Of a DNA stretch of 64,000 nucleotides, positions 1 through 9,044 are shown in pieces; the first letter of the stretch is position 1; each line of letters begins with the position of its first letter. Under the pieces are notes generated by a model, which saw nothing but the letters and a program-made list of their open reading frames with translations, was not told the origin of the DNA and did no database searches. Position numbers and translations under genes: made by a program. Origin of the DNA: Candidatus Saccharimonadota bacterium (lineage in GTDB: Bacteria > Patescibacteriota > Saccharimonadia > Saccharimonadales > UBA4665); contig PDRS01000007.1 of the NCBI GenBank assembly GCA_002746885.1, positions 1 through 64,000 on the forward strand. Reading direction: 5' to 3'.

Positions 1-483
1 TCTCGTATTAGTTGCTCTATTGCAAACAACAGGATACGGAGAAACCCTGTGGCTCTTCAAGTTATAGGTGGGGTTGCGTTTTGAGTGTTAATTCGGGGAT
101 GGAGTGTTTGCTTTTGTTTTTTTATATGCTAGTACTAGCATATGCTACCCTTAGCAAAATAGCAACAAAGGCCCCTCAAGCATCACCGAAGTTGGCTGTT
201 TTGCGCGGCGCGCCTCGCTTGGAGTTGATTGACGGAACGGCAACAGAGGTGATACAATAGCGGGCAACTGTTTGGGATAAGCCGGACTGCAGGACGCCCG
301 CTGCTAACCCGCCGCCAAGCATACTATCATTACTATTTGAAACGGGTGTTGTGCCGCGCGGTTTTAGGTAAAACAGAAGTGCCTGCGCCAAATCGTCCTA
401 AAGTACGGTGAAGCCAAGCACAAAACGTTATCTTAAATAAAGCGTCGGTTGCAGCAGCCGCCCTGGGCAGAGGAAAAGCCATA
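1..483. other. Leading segment, no supported gene
   Basis: I see no convincing gene here. Two short frames exist, 12-260 on plus and 176-391 on minus, but neither resembles a known protein, neither has a clear ribosome binding site, and they overlap each other. The last 40 bases hold the upstream region of rpmE, with a GAGGAAA ribosome binding site directly before 484. Confidence 0.5.
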
Positions 484-822
484 ATGAAAAAGGATTTACA
501 CCCGAAAGATTACCGCTTGGTAGTATTTCAAGATCTCAACAATAACCAAACCTATCTCACGCGCAGCACCGTGAAGACAGATGAAAACATCACGCTCGAC
601 GGCGTAGAATATCCGCTCGTAAAAGTTCATATAACTGGCAGTAGTCATCCGTTTTATACCGGCGAAGAGCGCGTTCTTGACATAGAAGGCCGCGTCGATA
701 AGTTCAAAGCACGCGCCGAAGCCGCCGCAAAGGCGAAAAAGGCTCGTATGGCCGCCGCAAAGAAACTCAAAGACCGCGCCGAGAAAAAAGCCGAGAAAAC
801 CGAAAAGAAGAAAGCTCGTTAA
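484..822 (+). CDS. rpmE: 50S ribosomal protein L31 with basic C-terminal tail
   Basis: This is ribosomal protein L31, which bridges the large subunit central protuberance and the small subunit head. The 112-residue product starts MKKDLHPKDYRLVVFQD and carries the family signature around SSHPFYTG followed by GRVDKF (residues 57-77). No zinc-binding cysteines are present, so it is the cysteine-free type. Residues 78-112 are an Ala/Lys/Arg-rich extension, probably an rRNA-contacting tail. The ATG has a GAGGAAA ribosome binding site. prfA follows 89 bases downstream, a common bacterial order (rpmE-prfA-prmC). Confidence 0.93.
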   Translation: MKKDLHPKDYRLVVFQDLNNNQTYLTRSTVKTDENITLDGVEYPLVKVHITGSSHPFYTGEERVLDIEGRVDKFKARAEAAAKAKKARMAAAKKLKDRAEKKAEKTEKKKAR

Positions 823-897
823 CCCAGATAGGCCAAAAGGTTATAGGCAAAAATTGGTTTTGGCGCACAAACAAAACCTGAGCGCCATAAATAGCGC

Positions 898-903
898 TAT
901 ACT
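898..903 (+). promoter_or_regulatory. -10 element for a leaderless prfA transcript
   Basis: TATACT ends eight bases before the prfA ATG, so transcription should begin at or almost at the start codon, and no Shine-Dalgarno sequence is present. The -35 region does not match TTGACA. The same arrangement occurs before lepB, priA, def and the first beta-helix gene. Confidence 0.5.
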
Positions 904-911
904 ATAAAGGC

Positions 912-1970
912 ATGGAAGCAAAAGAACATCAGCTACGCACAGAACTTGCAACGCTGCGACAAAAGCTGCAAGATCCCGCCATCTACTCCGATACTTCGTA
1001 TCCAAAGCTAGCAAAACGTCAAGCAAAACTAGAACATGTCATAAGCCTCTTTGATGACCTCGCCTCAACGCAAAAACACATAGCCGACGCCGAGACACTC
1101 GCGCAAGACCCCGACCCAAGCATAGCCGAGATGGCGAAAACAGAGCTGGAAGAGCTGAACGCCAAGCTAGAACCTATTACTGCTCGCCTGTCAGAGGCGC
1201 TAACACCCAAAGACCCCAACAACGAAAAAGACGTCATTATTGAAATACGCGCGGGCGCTGGCGGCGATGAATCGTCGCTATTCGCCGCAGAACTATACCG
1301 CATGTACGTGCGCTGGGGCGAGCTTCGTGGGTGCAAAACAGAGCTTATGAGCGAAAGCCCAAGCGAAGTCGGCGGCTATAAAGAGATTGTTTTTGCCATG
1401 CGCGGCGAGGATATATACAAACACCTCAAATTTGAGGCAGGTGTTCACCGCGTACAGCGCGTCCCCACCACCGAAAGCCAAGGACGTATACACACAAGCA
1501 CCGTAACCGTAGCCGTCCTGCCAGAGGCCGAAGAATCCGACATCGAAATCAATCAAAATGACCTGAGAATCGACGTCTTTCGCAGCGGCGGCCACGGCGG
1601 ACAAAGCGTCAACACCACCGACTCGGCCGTGCGCATCACACATCTACCAACTGGACTGGTTGTCGCAAACCAAGACGAAAAATCACAAATAAAAAACAAA
1701 GCCAAAGCGCTTTCGGTACTGCGTTCGCGCCTACTGCAACTAAAGATTGACGAAGAAACAAAAGAACTCAGCGAAGCTCGCAGAAAACTCATCGGCACCG
1801 GCGACCGCAGCGAAAAAATTCGTACCTATAACTTCCCGCAAGATCGCATAACCGATCACCGCATAGGCTACAGCCGCAGCAACATCCCAGCCGCTATGAA
1901 CGGCGACATCGACGACCTGATAGAAAAACTATCCGCCTACGAAAAAAACCTCTTGAGCAGCAATCAGTAG
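912..1970 (+). CDS. prfA: Peptide chain release factor 1
   Basis: RF1 recognises UAA and UAG in the ribosomal A site and triggers release of the finished peptide. The 352-residue protein has an N-terminal coiled coil (about residues 1-100), the GAGGDE core motif (115-120), the codon-recognition loop in the form VPTTES (PxT type at 185-187, as in RF1 and not the SPF of RF2) and the catalytic GGQ loop at 229-231 in GGHGGQSVN. Length is normal for the family. Its modifying enzyme PrmC is encoded 1.8 kb downstream on the same strand. The start is the ATG immediately after a -10 element, consistent with a leaderless message. Confidence 0.97.
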   Translation: MEAKEHQLRTELATLRQKLQDPAIYSDTSYPKLAKRQAKLEHVISLFDDLASTQKHIADAETLAQDPDPSIAEMAKTELEELNAKLEPITARLSEALTPKDPNNEKDVIIEIRAGAGGDESSLFAAELYRMYVRWGELRGCKTELMSESPSEVGGYKEIVFAMRGEDIYKHLKFEAGVHRVQRVPTTESQGRIHTSTVTVAVLPEAEESDIEINQNDLRIDVFRSGGHGGQSVNTTDSAVRITHLPTGLVVANQDEKSQIKNKAKALSVLRSRLLQLKIDEETKELSEARRKLIGTGDRSEKIRTYNFPQDRITDHRIGYSRSNIPAAMNGDIDDLIEKLSAYEKNLLSSNQ

Positions 1971-1995
1971 GCTAGGACTCATGGAAAACTTTTGC

Positions 1996-2012
1996 GCAGG
2001 CAGTGCGCCTGC
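1996..2012 (+). terminator. Small GC-rich hairpin after prfA
   Basis: GCAGGC and GCCTGC flank a five-base loop 25 bases after the prfA stop and are followed by the T-rich TGTATTTCT. It is a short stem, so this is only a modest candidate terminator, but it sits where the plus-strand operon meets the opposing gene. Confidence 0.4.
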
Positions 2013-2071
2013 TGTATTTCTGAACACTGATCCCCTCGTTTCTTTGCGGTTGCGAAAAATGCAAGCAAACA

Positions 2072-2662
2072 TCATTGAGTATCACCGCGCGCGGTAGCTT
2101 CGGGTAGCAGCTGCGCTGCTACCCACTCGACAATAAGCTGCGACGCTAAAAGCGCATTCCCGCCTCCAACTACAGCCATTGCCGCAACACCTAATTGCTC
2201 GTGAGGCTGAAGCTCCGCCTTTTCATCATCGCTCAGCAATCCACGATCATACAAAAACGCCGCCCAAGCCACAGGAGCGTCCTCAAGTGTCCTGCACTCA
2301 GGTTCATACCTATCTATAGTAAGTCCCTTGACAGCCACTTCTGCTATTCGAAATACTTCTGCTGTTTCTTGTGCCATATCGGCGTTACACGCCCCTACTT
2401 GCACCTGAAGCTTGACAAGGTCGTAAAGTGCATCTGTTCCGGCATCAAACAGAGCAAAAGCTCCACCATCCAATTCGGCTGCGCTAGACGGTCGGATACG
2501 ACCTTCTTTTATGGCCTGATCGTAAACCTCATCAATCGTCGGTTCCTCTAGTAAAAAAGGTGGCAGCCACGTCAACTGGACTGCCTCACCCGTTTCACTG
2601 CCCCGAACATTCCCTTCCACGCCTGTCATACCTGTTATACATAACTCATTATCTTTTAACAC
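2072..2662 (-). CDS. Hypothetical protein, 196 residues
   Basis: I do not recognise this protein. It is acidic, soluble in appearance and helical, with two cysteines in the middle (VGACNAD, PECRTLED) and an Ala/Leu-rich helix near the C-terminus (about residues 160-185). The likely start is a GTG preceded by GAAGGG. It lies 80 bases downstream of the lipoprotein gene on the same strand and is probably cotranscribed from the promoter at 3500-3528. Together the pair forms an island inserted, opposite in direction, between prfA and prmC. Function unknown; possibly lineage-specific. Confidence 0.7.
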   Translation of the reverse strand: MLKDNELCITGMTGVEGNVRGSETGEAVQLTWLPPFLLEEPTIDEVYDQAIKEGRIRPSSAAELDGGAFALFDAGTDALYDLVKLQVQVGACNADMAQETAEVFRIAEVAVKGLTIDRYEPECRTLEDAPVAWAAFLYDRGLLSDDEKAELQPHEQLGVAAMAVVGGGNALLASQLIVEWVAAQLLPEATARGDTQ

Positions 2663-2742
2663 TACCCTTCGTCCAGACTACGGCATCAAACTCGCCCAGA
2701 CACTGGTAACCCACCAAGGCAACTATCGCCATAAACAGACCA

Positions 2743-3384
2743 TCAACGCGGTGGGCTCGCAGTCGGAACAACTACCTCTCCTGAGCCATGGTTTTTATTT
2801 ATGGCGTCCTTGATTGCAAACGCGCAAAACTGCGCGATGCGTACTCCCTGAGGGTAGCTCGATTGGTTATGACGACGTACATTATCTGGATCTGCTCGCA
2901 TGCTAGCGAAAGTTTTTTCAGCAACAACCCAATCCTCGAGCTGTTTTTCCGTAAAAACACCTGGTGTGGATACTGCAGCAGCACATAACGCCGTTCGCCC
3001 ATGCGTGGCAGGGTCATACACAAGTCCCTGAGGATATTGTTCACGCATATCTTTCTGTATTATCGACACCACAACGTCACCAGGCGTGCTATCATCACCC
3101 TGCGCCCGATAGGCCTTCAAAGTCTCTAGCACTCCAGGCGATTTTCCGCTCAGCATACCCGCCGGTGCCCCTTGCACCTTTGCTATAGCAGCCTCCATCT
3201 GCTCTGCTACCCTGATTTTATTTAACGAACCGGCATCAAGCGCCGCAATAGCCTCATCAGCCACGCCATCGTATGCTTCCACCATATCATTAGGCCTGTT
3301 CGTGCAACCGCCGAGTATTAAGCCGGTAAGAGCCACGGGCACAATCGCGCCACTCCCGAATCTACATATTTCCGCCACTCCCAT
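2743..3384 (-). CDS. Putative secreted lipoprotein
   Basis: The 213-residue product has a short basic N-terminus, a hydrophobic stretch and a lipobox, LILGGC, so it should be lipidated on the cysteine and anchored outside the cytoplasmic membrane. The remaining protein is predicted soluble and contains two further cysteines (TALCAAA, AQFCAFA) that could pair. It matches no family I recognise. The second in-frame ATG (3384) is chosen because AAGGAG lies nine bases before it; the ATG at 3390 would be too close. A near-consensus promoter lies about 115 bases upstream. Confidence 0.75.
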   Translation of the reverse strand: MGVAEICRFGSGAIVPVALTGLILGGCTNRPNDMVEAYDGVADEAIAALDAGSLNKIRVAEQMEAAIAKVQGAPAGMLSGKSPGVLETLKAYRAQGDDSTPGDVVVSIIQKDMREQYPQGLVYDPATHGRTALCAAAVSTPGVFTEKQLEDWVVAEKTFASMRADPDNVRRHNQSSYPQGVRIAQFCAFAIKDAINKNHGSGEVVVPTASPPR

Positions 3385-3499
3385 GTGCATACACTCCTTA
3401 TGTATAGCAAGAGAACACAGCTTAAGCGCAATGTGTTAGCGCCGTTCCTCCGTCTCAGCTATTTTATTTGCCGTAAATACCCCGTGAAGGGTCGTTACT

Positions 3500-3528
3500 A
3501 TAATAAGACTTTTTTCATTTTATGTCAA
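3500..3528 (-). promoter_or_regulatory. Near-consensus sigma-70-type promoter for the lipoprotein gene
   Basis: Read on the minus strand: TTGACA (3528-3523), a 17-base spacer, then TATTAT (3505-3500). This is one of the best matches to consensus in the window and gives an untranslated leader of roughly 110 bases. The rest of the 3385-3742 gap shows no gene. Confidence 0.75.
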
Positions 3529-3742
3529 CTATATCGTCAATCACGCCCCTCATAAAACCGCACGAGAAACACCGAGTATACATTCCGGCCAACTAGACCT
3601 GCGCCAAACCATGGTTGAAAAAATAACTGTATTGGCTAGAATAACCACATGATCGCCGCAAACCCGCTTCAAGCAAAAACGAATCACAGCAAATTGCTTA
3701 GCACAACAACGTTCACTAGCTATCGGCAAATGGCAAAATACG

Positions 3743-4579
3743 ATGCCTAGCCAGCCTTTGTCCGACTGGCTCGGCGATACTGAAAGCATGCTGCGCGAAG
3801 CTGGCATTGAGACAGCTCGACTGGACGCACTCGTATTACTCAGCGACGAGTTAGACCAGGACAAGTCGTGGATTTTGGCACATCCCGAATACGATATACA
3901 GGGGTCAGTTGTCGAAAAATTGAACAAAAAAGTTGCGCAACGAACACAACACACCCCCCTCGCATACATACGCGGCAAAGTTGAATTTTACGGCCGCGAA
4001 TTCACCGTAAACGAGCACGTGCTTGTACCGCGACCAGAAAGCGAGGCGATGATTACGCTACTCAAACAGCTCCCCGCGCCTAAAAATCAATGCTTACTAA
4101 TCGACGTTGGTACCGGCAGCGGATGCTTGGCTATTACCGCAAAACTAGAGCTGCCGAAAGCCGAGGTCGTTGCACTAGACATAGACGTAGACTGCCTCAA
4201 GCTAGCAAAGCAAAATGCTGCCGCGTTGCAAGCAACTATCGCTTTCTTTGAAAGCAACCTCCTTTCTGCCCTACAAGCACCAAACACAAAACAGCAAACA
4301 TCCGTCATACTGGCCAACCTTCCCTACGTCCCAGAAAACTACAGCATAAACGCAGCAGCCAAACACGAACCAAGACTCGCGCTCTATGGCGGTACAGACG
4401 GTCTCGATCTCTACCGCAAACTTTTTACCCAAGTCCAAGCGCTTGCCGCGCCGCCAGCGTGGATTATCACCGAAGCTCTACGCCACCAACACAGTTCGCT
4501 TGCTGGCATCGCGAGAGAAAACGGCTACAAACTGCACGCAAGCGACGATCTTGCACAGCTATTTCAGTTCAGCGGTTAG
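3743..4579 (+). CDS. prmC: Peptide chain release factor N5-glutamine methyltransferase
   Basis: PrmC (HemK) methylates the glutamine of the GGQ loop of release factors using S-adenosylmethionine. The 278-residue protein has the N-terminal helical domain with LAYIRGKVEFYG (about residues 73-84), the SAM-binding motif DVGTGSGCLAI (about 121-131) and the substrate-binding motif. The latter reads NLPY (in LANLPYVP) instead of the usual NPPY, so one proline is replaced by leucine. It belongs functionally with prfA, from which it is separated by two opposite-strand genes. Its stop overlaps the stop of the convergent htrA gene by three bases. Confidence 0.93.
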   Translation: MPSQPLSDWLGDTESMLREAGIETARLDALVLLSDELDQDKSWILAHPEYDIQGSVVEKLNKKVAQRTQHTPLAYIRGKVEFYGREFTVNEHVLVPRPESEAMITLLKQLPAPKNQCLLIDVGTGSGCLAITAKLELPKAEVVALDIDVDCLKLAKQNAAALQATIAFFESNLLSALQAPNTKQQTSVILANLPYVPENYSINAAAKHEPRLALYGGTDGLDLYRKLFTQVQALAAPPAWIITEALRHQHSSLAGIARENGYKLHASDDLAQLFQFSG

Positions 4580-5793
4580 CTCTCTGGCACAGTGCCAAGC
4601 TTGACGCGAATTGTCTTTTTATCAGACCCACGGAGTATAGTCATTTTAACCGTATCGCCCGCTTTATGCCTACTCAAGAGCGAAACGGGACTTGATCTTT
4701 CGCCTATCTTTACCCCGTCTATTTCGAGGATGATGTCACCCTCTCGTATGCCCGCGCTATCCGCTGGACCGTCTTTTAGAATCGTCGCAGAAGAACCCAT
4801 TTCCGACGCTTTTGGAATATACGCACCCCGTTTTGCCTTAAGATCATATTCTTCTGCGATATCGTCCGTCAGTATTATATAGATGACTCCGAGAAATGGG
4901 CGTTCGATTTTTCCAGTTCGTTTCACATTGTCTATCATGCCTTTTACGTTATTGATAGGTATGGCAAAACCAACCGTTTGCGCACCGCTCGCCATTGCGG
5001 TATTTACACCGATAACCTCGCCATCCATGTTTACCAGCGGACCGCCAGAGTTGCCTTGGTTGATTGCCGCATCGGTTTGGAACATGTCGTCCAAGTTTTC
5101 GGCTGCACCCCCAGAACCGGCTCTAGCCACGAGACTTCTGCCATAACCAGAAATGATACCGCTCGTAACTGTGTTCTGGAACTGACCAAGCGTATTTCCT
5201 ATAGCAACCACGCCATCACCAACATTCATCTTGCTCGAATCACCAAGCTTGGCAGCCTGCAGCTTTTTATCTTCTTTGTCTGTGACTTTCAGAAATGCAA
5301 TATCGAGACTATCGTTCTTACTGGTACGCGCAACAACCTTGACTCTTTCCAAAAGGGTTCCATCACTTAACGTCACGCTCACATCCGTCGTGCCATCAGG
5401 AACAACATGCCGATTAGTCAGAATGAGCCCGTCCGACGTCAAAATAATGCCAGTACCAGCGCTTCTCCGCTCGTATCGCCCATAGCCAAAACCAGAAAAT
5501 TCGCTACCCCTGCCGCGCTCTCGCGACGTAACGGTCACAGACACAACACTGTCTTTTAGATCGTCGGCAATGGAACTCAGTAATTTTGCCGTATCGACAA
5601 CCGCTGCCTTCTGAGCAACAATGCTTTGCTGATCGTCATCCCCGCCGTAGCTCCGCGCACCAAGCCAGCCGCCGCCAAAACTGATCGCCAAAATAATGAG
5701 TCCGATGAGTACTCTTGAAAAAAATGTTGTTTTTTTATAATTTTGCTTCGATGGGCTAGGTGTTACTAGGCCGCCCGCTTGTCCTTGTTCCAT
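4576..5793 (-). CDS. HtrA/DegP-family membrane-anchored serine protease with PDZ domain
   Basis: This is a trypsin-like protease of the HtrA family, which degrades or refolds damaged proteins on the outer face of the membrane. The 405-residue protein has a short cytoplasmic tail, one membrane segment (about residues 28-46, LIGLIILAISFGGGW), and a catalytic triad of His129 (TNRHVV), Asp164 (SLDIAF) and Ser249 (GNSGGP). A C-terminal PDZ domain follows (about 300-400, with ADSAGIREGDIILEI). The start was placed at the ATG with AAGGAAAG upstream. The product is full length and appears active. It converges with prmC. HtrA/DegP assignment is firm; a precise orthologue name is not. Confidence 0.95.
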   Translation of the reverse strand: MEQGQAGGLVTPSPSKQNYKKTTFFSRVLIGLIILAISFGGGWLGARSYGGDDDQQSIVAQKAAVVDTAKLLSSIADDLKDSVVSVTVTSRERGRGSEFSGFGYGRYERRSAGTGIILTSDGLILTNRHVVPDGTTDVSVTLSDGTLLERVKVVARTSKNDSLDIAFLKVTDKEDKKLQAAKLGDSSKMNVGDGVVAIGNTLGQFQNTVTSGIISGYGRSLVARAGSGGAAENLDDMFQTDAAINQGNSGGPLVNMDGEVIGVNTAMASGAQTVGFAIPINNVKGMIDNVKRTGKIERPFLGVIYIILTDDIAEEYDLKAKRGAYIPKASEMGSSATILKDGPADSAGIREGDIILEIDGVKIGERSSPVSLLSRHKAGDTVKMTILRGSDKKTIRVKLGTVPES

Positions 5794-5841
5794 ATTCTTT
5801 CCTTTCACGTTCCCTTCGCTAGAACGAGAGTTACCCTACTA

Positions 5842-6594
5842 TTATACTGTTTTATCGCCCCAATCAGAAAATACAATCACCACAAGCAAGATAGTCGCAA
5901 GTATGAAAAGAATTTCTCGGCGAACAAATCGAGATAGCTTATCGAAATGATCAAGATAATAAAGCGTGCCCATGCTAAAGGCCATTGCCGTCAAAATGAG
6001 CGTTGGTTGTGCAACCACATCGTAGTAGTACACCAGCCAATGACCGAGTATCCAGGTAAGCGCTGCGCCAAAGTACGCCCATATATACGCCAAAAGCCGA
6101 ATATGCTCTTCGTCGAAACCATAGAAAAAGTGATGCGCTGCAAAAAAGCATATGAATCCAACGACCGTAACCAAACCAACAAGTGAAATATAATCCCAGG
6201 CCGAAAACACCGCCATCAGACCGACTACCTGCCCGAAGAGCGCCTGCATAGACATCCAGAATACATTATGCCTTGGCTTTATAAACATGAGCCACACGAT
6301 CCACGCCGCAGCATAAGTAGCCTGTAGCCACATGGTGTCGGTGCCATCCATAAGCGCCAAAGCCGACAAACCGACAATGACATCGACCGCATTGGTACGA
6401 ATGTTGGCCAACCAGAAACGTGGACGCACCGCAAACATGCGCCATTTACTGAGCAATATGACTGCCAGCGCCATCTGAACGAAACCCGCTCGCACCAGCA
6501 CAAAAACGAGCATAGGCAATAAAACATTGAGTACTACATAGAGCACGTGGGCAAATCCCTTACTCGGCTTCAGTTTTGCGGCAAGCGGTCTCAT
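5842..6594 (-). CDS. Polytopic membrane protein of unknown function
   Basis: The 250-residue protein is almost entirely hydrophobic, with about seven predicted membrane segments and a short basic N-terminus. I recognise no catalytic motif. Its start overlaps the stop of the LCP gene by four bases (ATGA), so the two are translationally coupled. That suggests a role in cell-envelope assembly next to the LCP transferase, for example as a lipid-linked substrate handler, but this is only inference from position. Confidence 0.75.
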   Translation of the reverse strand: MRPLAAKLKPSKGFAHVLYVVLNVLLPMLVFVLVRAGFVQMALAVILLSKWRMFAVRPRFWLANIRTNAVDVIVGLSALALMDGTDTMWLQATYAAAWIVWLMFIKPRHNVFWMSMQALFGQVVGLMAVFSAWDYISLVGLVTVVGFICFFAAHHFFYGFDEEHIRLLAYIWAYFGAALTWILGHWLVYYYDVVAQPTLILTAMAFSMGTLYYLDHFDKLSRFVRREILFILATILLVVIVFSDWGDKTV

Positions 6595-8192
6595 ATCCCT
6601 ACTAGTATAACAAACTGTACGCCATCTGGAACGTCTACGCCAGACGGAAGACTTCGAGTGGCGGCGCTACCATATCTATCTTGTAGATAATGTAACGTGT
6701 ACGGCTTCGCGCCGCTCGTTAGATCGACAATGTTCGTCCCAGCCGGCAACTCTTGACCAGCCACAGACCCCGACACTGCGTAACCATAACCGCTGAGCGT
6801 CTCTACAGTCGCCAAACGAGCCTGTTCGGTTGCCGCCACCACATACACATTCGCTTTTTCTTTCACGAGGTAGCCATCCTGTAGCTGCGAACGAACGTAG
6901 GCTTGAATGTCGCTATACATATCAAATCCAGCCCGCGGCCGCACGACCGATATATTACCCACTCGATCCGTCGTAACGAGACTATCTGGCGCCGTCAGGC
7001 TTAATGACGCGATATCGTCATCATCGATGCTACGCATAATGGTAGCCAGCCTGGTTGCCGCCTTTGTAGTTAGGTCGGTTCGCACGTTTTCACGAAAAGT
7101 ACGCAGCAGACTGTCAATCTTTGCTGGACTACTCAACGTATCAAGCGAGATAACTTTTTGCTTGAGCGCAAAGAGTAGCTGGCGCTGGCGCTCAGAGCGG
7201 TCAAAATCGGAACTCGTTTTACGAGAACGGGCATACATAAGCGCTCGCTTCCCGTCCATCGTTTGCACGCCAACTGGAGCAAGCACGGGATTATTCGCGT
7301 TTTCCCACGCCATTGTCGGATCATAGAGCTGCTCTTTGACGTCCAAGGTAACACCGTTTACCGTATCGACCGCTTGCGAGAACGCCTGAAAATCAACAAC
7401 AACGTGGTAGTTTATGCGTATACCCAAAACCATGCTCACCGCTTTACTGATAGACGCAAAACCAGCCTCTACCGCTGCTTGGTTTGTATTTGCCAAATCG
7501 CTTTTACCAAGATATTTGTATTTACCGCTGCTATACGCAGCATTGATCTTCTGGTAGGCACCGAAATAATTTACTGGCATTTTAACCCATAAATCACGGG
7601 GTATGCTGAGCATGGCCGCTTTGTTGTTGACCGGATCTACACTGAGCACCATGATAGTGTCCGTCAGGTCCCCGCCGTCGTGGTTTTGCCCTCCTACTCC
7701 AAGCAGCAGAACATTGACACGCCCATCGCCTTCGCCCTCAAGCAGCTCTGGCGGAACTTTGTCCCCGCTCAGCGCTGCAACCGTATGAGTTCCCTGAAAA
7801 ACCTTCTGAATACTAATGTAGCCGCGCCAAAACAGCACGCCGCCCACAAGTAGCACACAACTCGTCGCTACCGCAGAAAAGCGCACAAAACGCTGTCGCC
7901 ACAGACGTTTTTTCCGCACAACGGCACGAGGACGCTTTGGTGCAGTATATGCAGGCAGGTCAAAATGCAGCTGGCCAGAAGACCCCCTGTCAGCCGTAGG
8001 AACAGGCGGCGATGGCGGCCCGGGGACGCTAGTGCGGCCAATAGCCTCTGGCTGAGATTGCGGCAGTGACTGCTCAGACACTCCAGGGACGTCTTTGTAG
8101 TAATACTGGCATGCGTAGTCTTTCCGCGCGCCAATAAAACCATCTATGGAAACACGAGAAACACCAGCTTTTTGTCTTGTCTTTGTATTCAT
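6591..8192 (-). CDS. LytR-CpsA-Psr (LCP) family wall-polymer transferase
   Basis: LCP proteins transfer lipid-linked glycopolymers onto peptidoglycan on the outer face of the membrane. The 533-residue protein has a long proline-rich cytoplasmic N-terminus (1-105), one membrane helix (about 106-126), the LCP domain (about 150-390) with VNVLLLGVGG, the acidic GGDLTDTIMV and the arginine motif MLSIPRDLWV, and a C-terminal LytR_C-like domain (about 440-520). All hallmark residues I can check are present. It has its own promoter at 8211-8239 and is followed by an overlapping membrane-protein gene. Confidence 0.92.
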   Translation of the reverse strand: MNTKTRQKAGVSRVSIDGFIGARKDYACQYYYKDVPGVSEQSLPQSQPEAIGRTSVPGPPSPPVPTADRGSSGQLHFDLPAYTAPKRPRAVVRKKRLWRQRFVRFSAVATSCVLLVGGVLFWRGYISIQKVFQGTHTVAALSGDKVPPELLEGEGDGRVNVLLLGVGGQNHDGGDLTDTIMVLSVDPVNNKAAMLSIPRDLWVKMPVNYFGAYQKINAAYSSGKYKYLGKSDLANTNQAAVEAGFASISKAVSMVLGIRINYHVVVDFQAFSQAVDTVNGVTLDVKEQLYDPTMAWENANNPVLAPVGVQTMDGKRALMYARSRKTSSDFDRSERQRQLLFALKQKVISLDTLSSPAKIDSLLRTFRENVRTDLTTKAATRLATIMRSIDDDDIASLSLTAPDSLVTTDRVGNISVVRPRAGFDMYSDIQAYVRSQLQDGYLVKEKANVYVVAATEQARLATVETLSGYGYAVSGSVAGQELPAGTNIVDLTSGAKPYTLHYLQDRYGSAATRSLPSGVDVPDGVQFVILVGI

Positions 8193-8210
8193 AGGCGTAA
8201 CTAAGGCGTT

Positions 8211-8239
8211 ATTATACTGCTTATACTAATACCCGTAAA
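8211..8239 (-). promoter_or_regulatory. Promoter for the LCP operon
   Basis: On the minus strand TTTACG (8239-8234) is followed by a 17-base spacer and a perfect TATAAT (8216-8211). The start codon lies 18 bases after the -10, giving a very short leader of about ten bases. Confidence 0.75.
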
Positions 8240-8291
8240 CCTTTTTTAGTTACTCATTTGAAATCTATTTTGCGGCAACTCAGCCGTGCCG

Positions 8292-8297
8292 TATAGT
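8292..8297 (+). promoter_or_regulatory. -10 element for lepB
   Basis: TATAGT ends nine bases before the ATG at 8307, and no Shine-Dalgarno sequence is visible, pointing to a leaderless or near-leaderless message. The promoter region is shared, back to back, with that of the LCP gene. Confidence 0.45.
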
Positions 8298-8306
8298 ATG
8301 TACTGC

Positions 8307-8954
8307 ATGGAAAACCAACCTTCCGAATCCTTCATCGGCGGACCGGTCGTAAACAAGAAACCGCCCGAACCTAGCCGCCTACGCACTACGCTTTCGACCG
8401 TAGGCATACTCATGCTTGCTCCAATTATCGCTATCCTGCTCACTCTGTTCGTCTTTCAGTCGTACCAAGTTGACGGTCCCAGCATGGAAACCACTCTCCA
8501 TAACAACGATCGACTGATCGTCTGGAAACTTCCGCGCACATGGGCGCGCATAACCGGCCACCAGTACGTACCGAAACGAGGTGACATCGTCATATTAAAC
8601 GCCTCTGGTTTCACGAACCTGAGCGGTGAAAGCGAGACAAAGCAACTAGTAAAACGTGTTGTCGCGCTCCCTGGCGAGCGTGTTGTCGTAAAAGATAACG
8701 TGCTCACCGTCTACAACAACGAACACCCGAATGGTTTCCAGCCAGACGCGACTCTTCCTTACGGCCAGGAAACAGCTATTCCACCAACGCCCGACAATCT
8801 GGATGTTACACTTTCTGACACCGAGCTGTACGTGTGTGGCGATAACCGCCCCCAGTCGCATGACTCTCGCCGTTTCGGCCCTATCCAGACAAGCCAAATC
8901 GTCGGTAAACTCGTACTCAAAATACTGCCGCTCAGCGATATAAAGAAGTTCTAG
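8307..8954 (+). CDS. lepB: Signal peptidase I
   Basis: LepB cleaves signal peptides from exported proteins on the outer face of the membrane. The 215-residue protein has one N-terminal membrane anchor (about residues 31-50), the catalytic serine Ser59 in DGPSMETTL, the general-base lysine Lys116 in LVKRVVALPGE, and the C-terminal box E signature GDNRPQSHDSR. The start is set at the ATG at 8307, where a -10 element lies just upstream; an in-frame GTG at 8286 would be inside that promoter. The many secreted surface proteins in this window would be its substrates. Confidence 0.95.
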   Translation: MENQPSESFIGGPVVNKKPPEPSRLRTTLSTVGILMLAPIIAILLTLFVFQSYQVDGPSMETTLHNNDRLIVWKLPRTWARITGHQYVPKRGDIVILNASGFTNLSGESETKQLVKRVVALPGERVVVKDNVLTVYNNEHPNGFQPDATLPYGQETAIPPTPDNLDVTLSDTELYVCGDNRPQSHDSRRFGPIQTSQIVGKLVLKILPLSDIKKF

Positions 8955-9044
8955 CTCACGCCTAGACTACCGTAAGCTACTAGGCGGACGACGCGCACAT
9001 TTTCGTCTTACAACAGTAGTGTACGCAGCAAACGCCTTTACCGT

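Noticed and set aside
12..391. Short frames of 82 residues (plus, 12-260) and 71 residues (minus, 176-391)
   Set aside because: They overlap each other, show no family likeness, and lack clear ribosome binding sites; I left the region unassigned.
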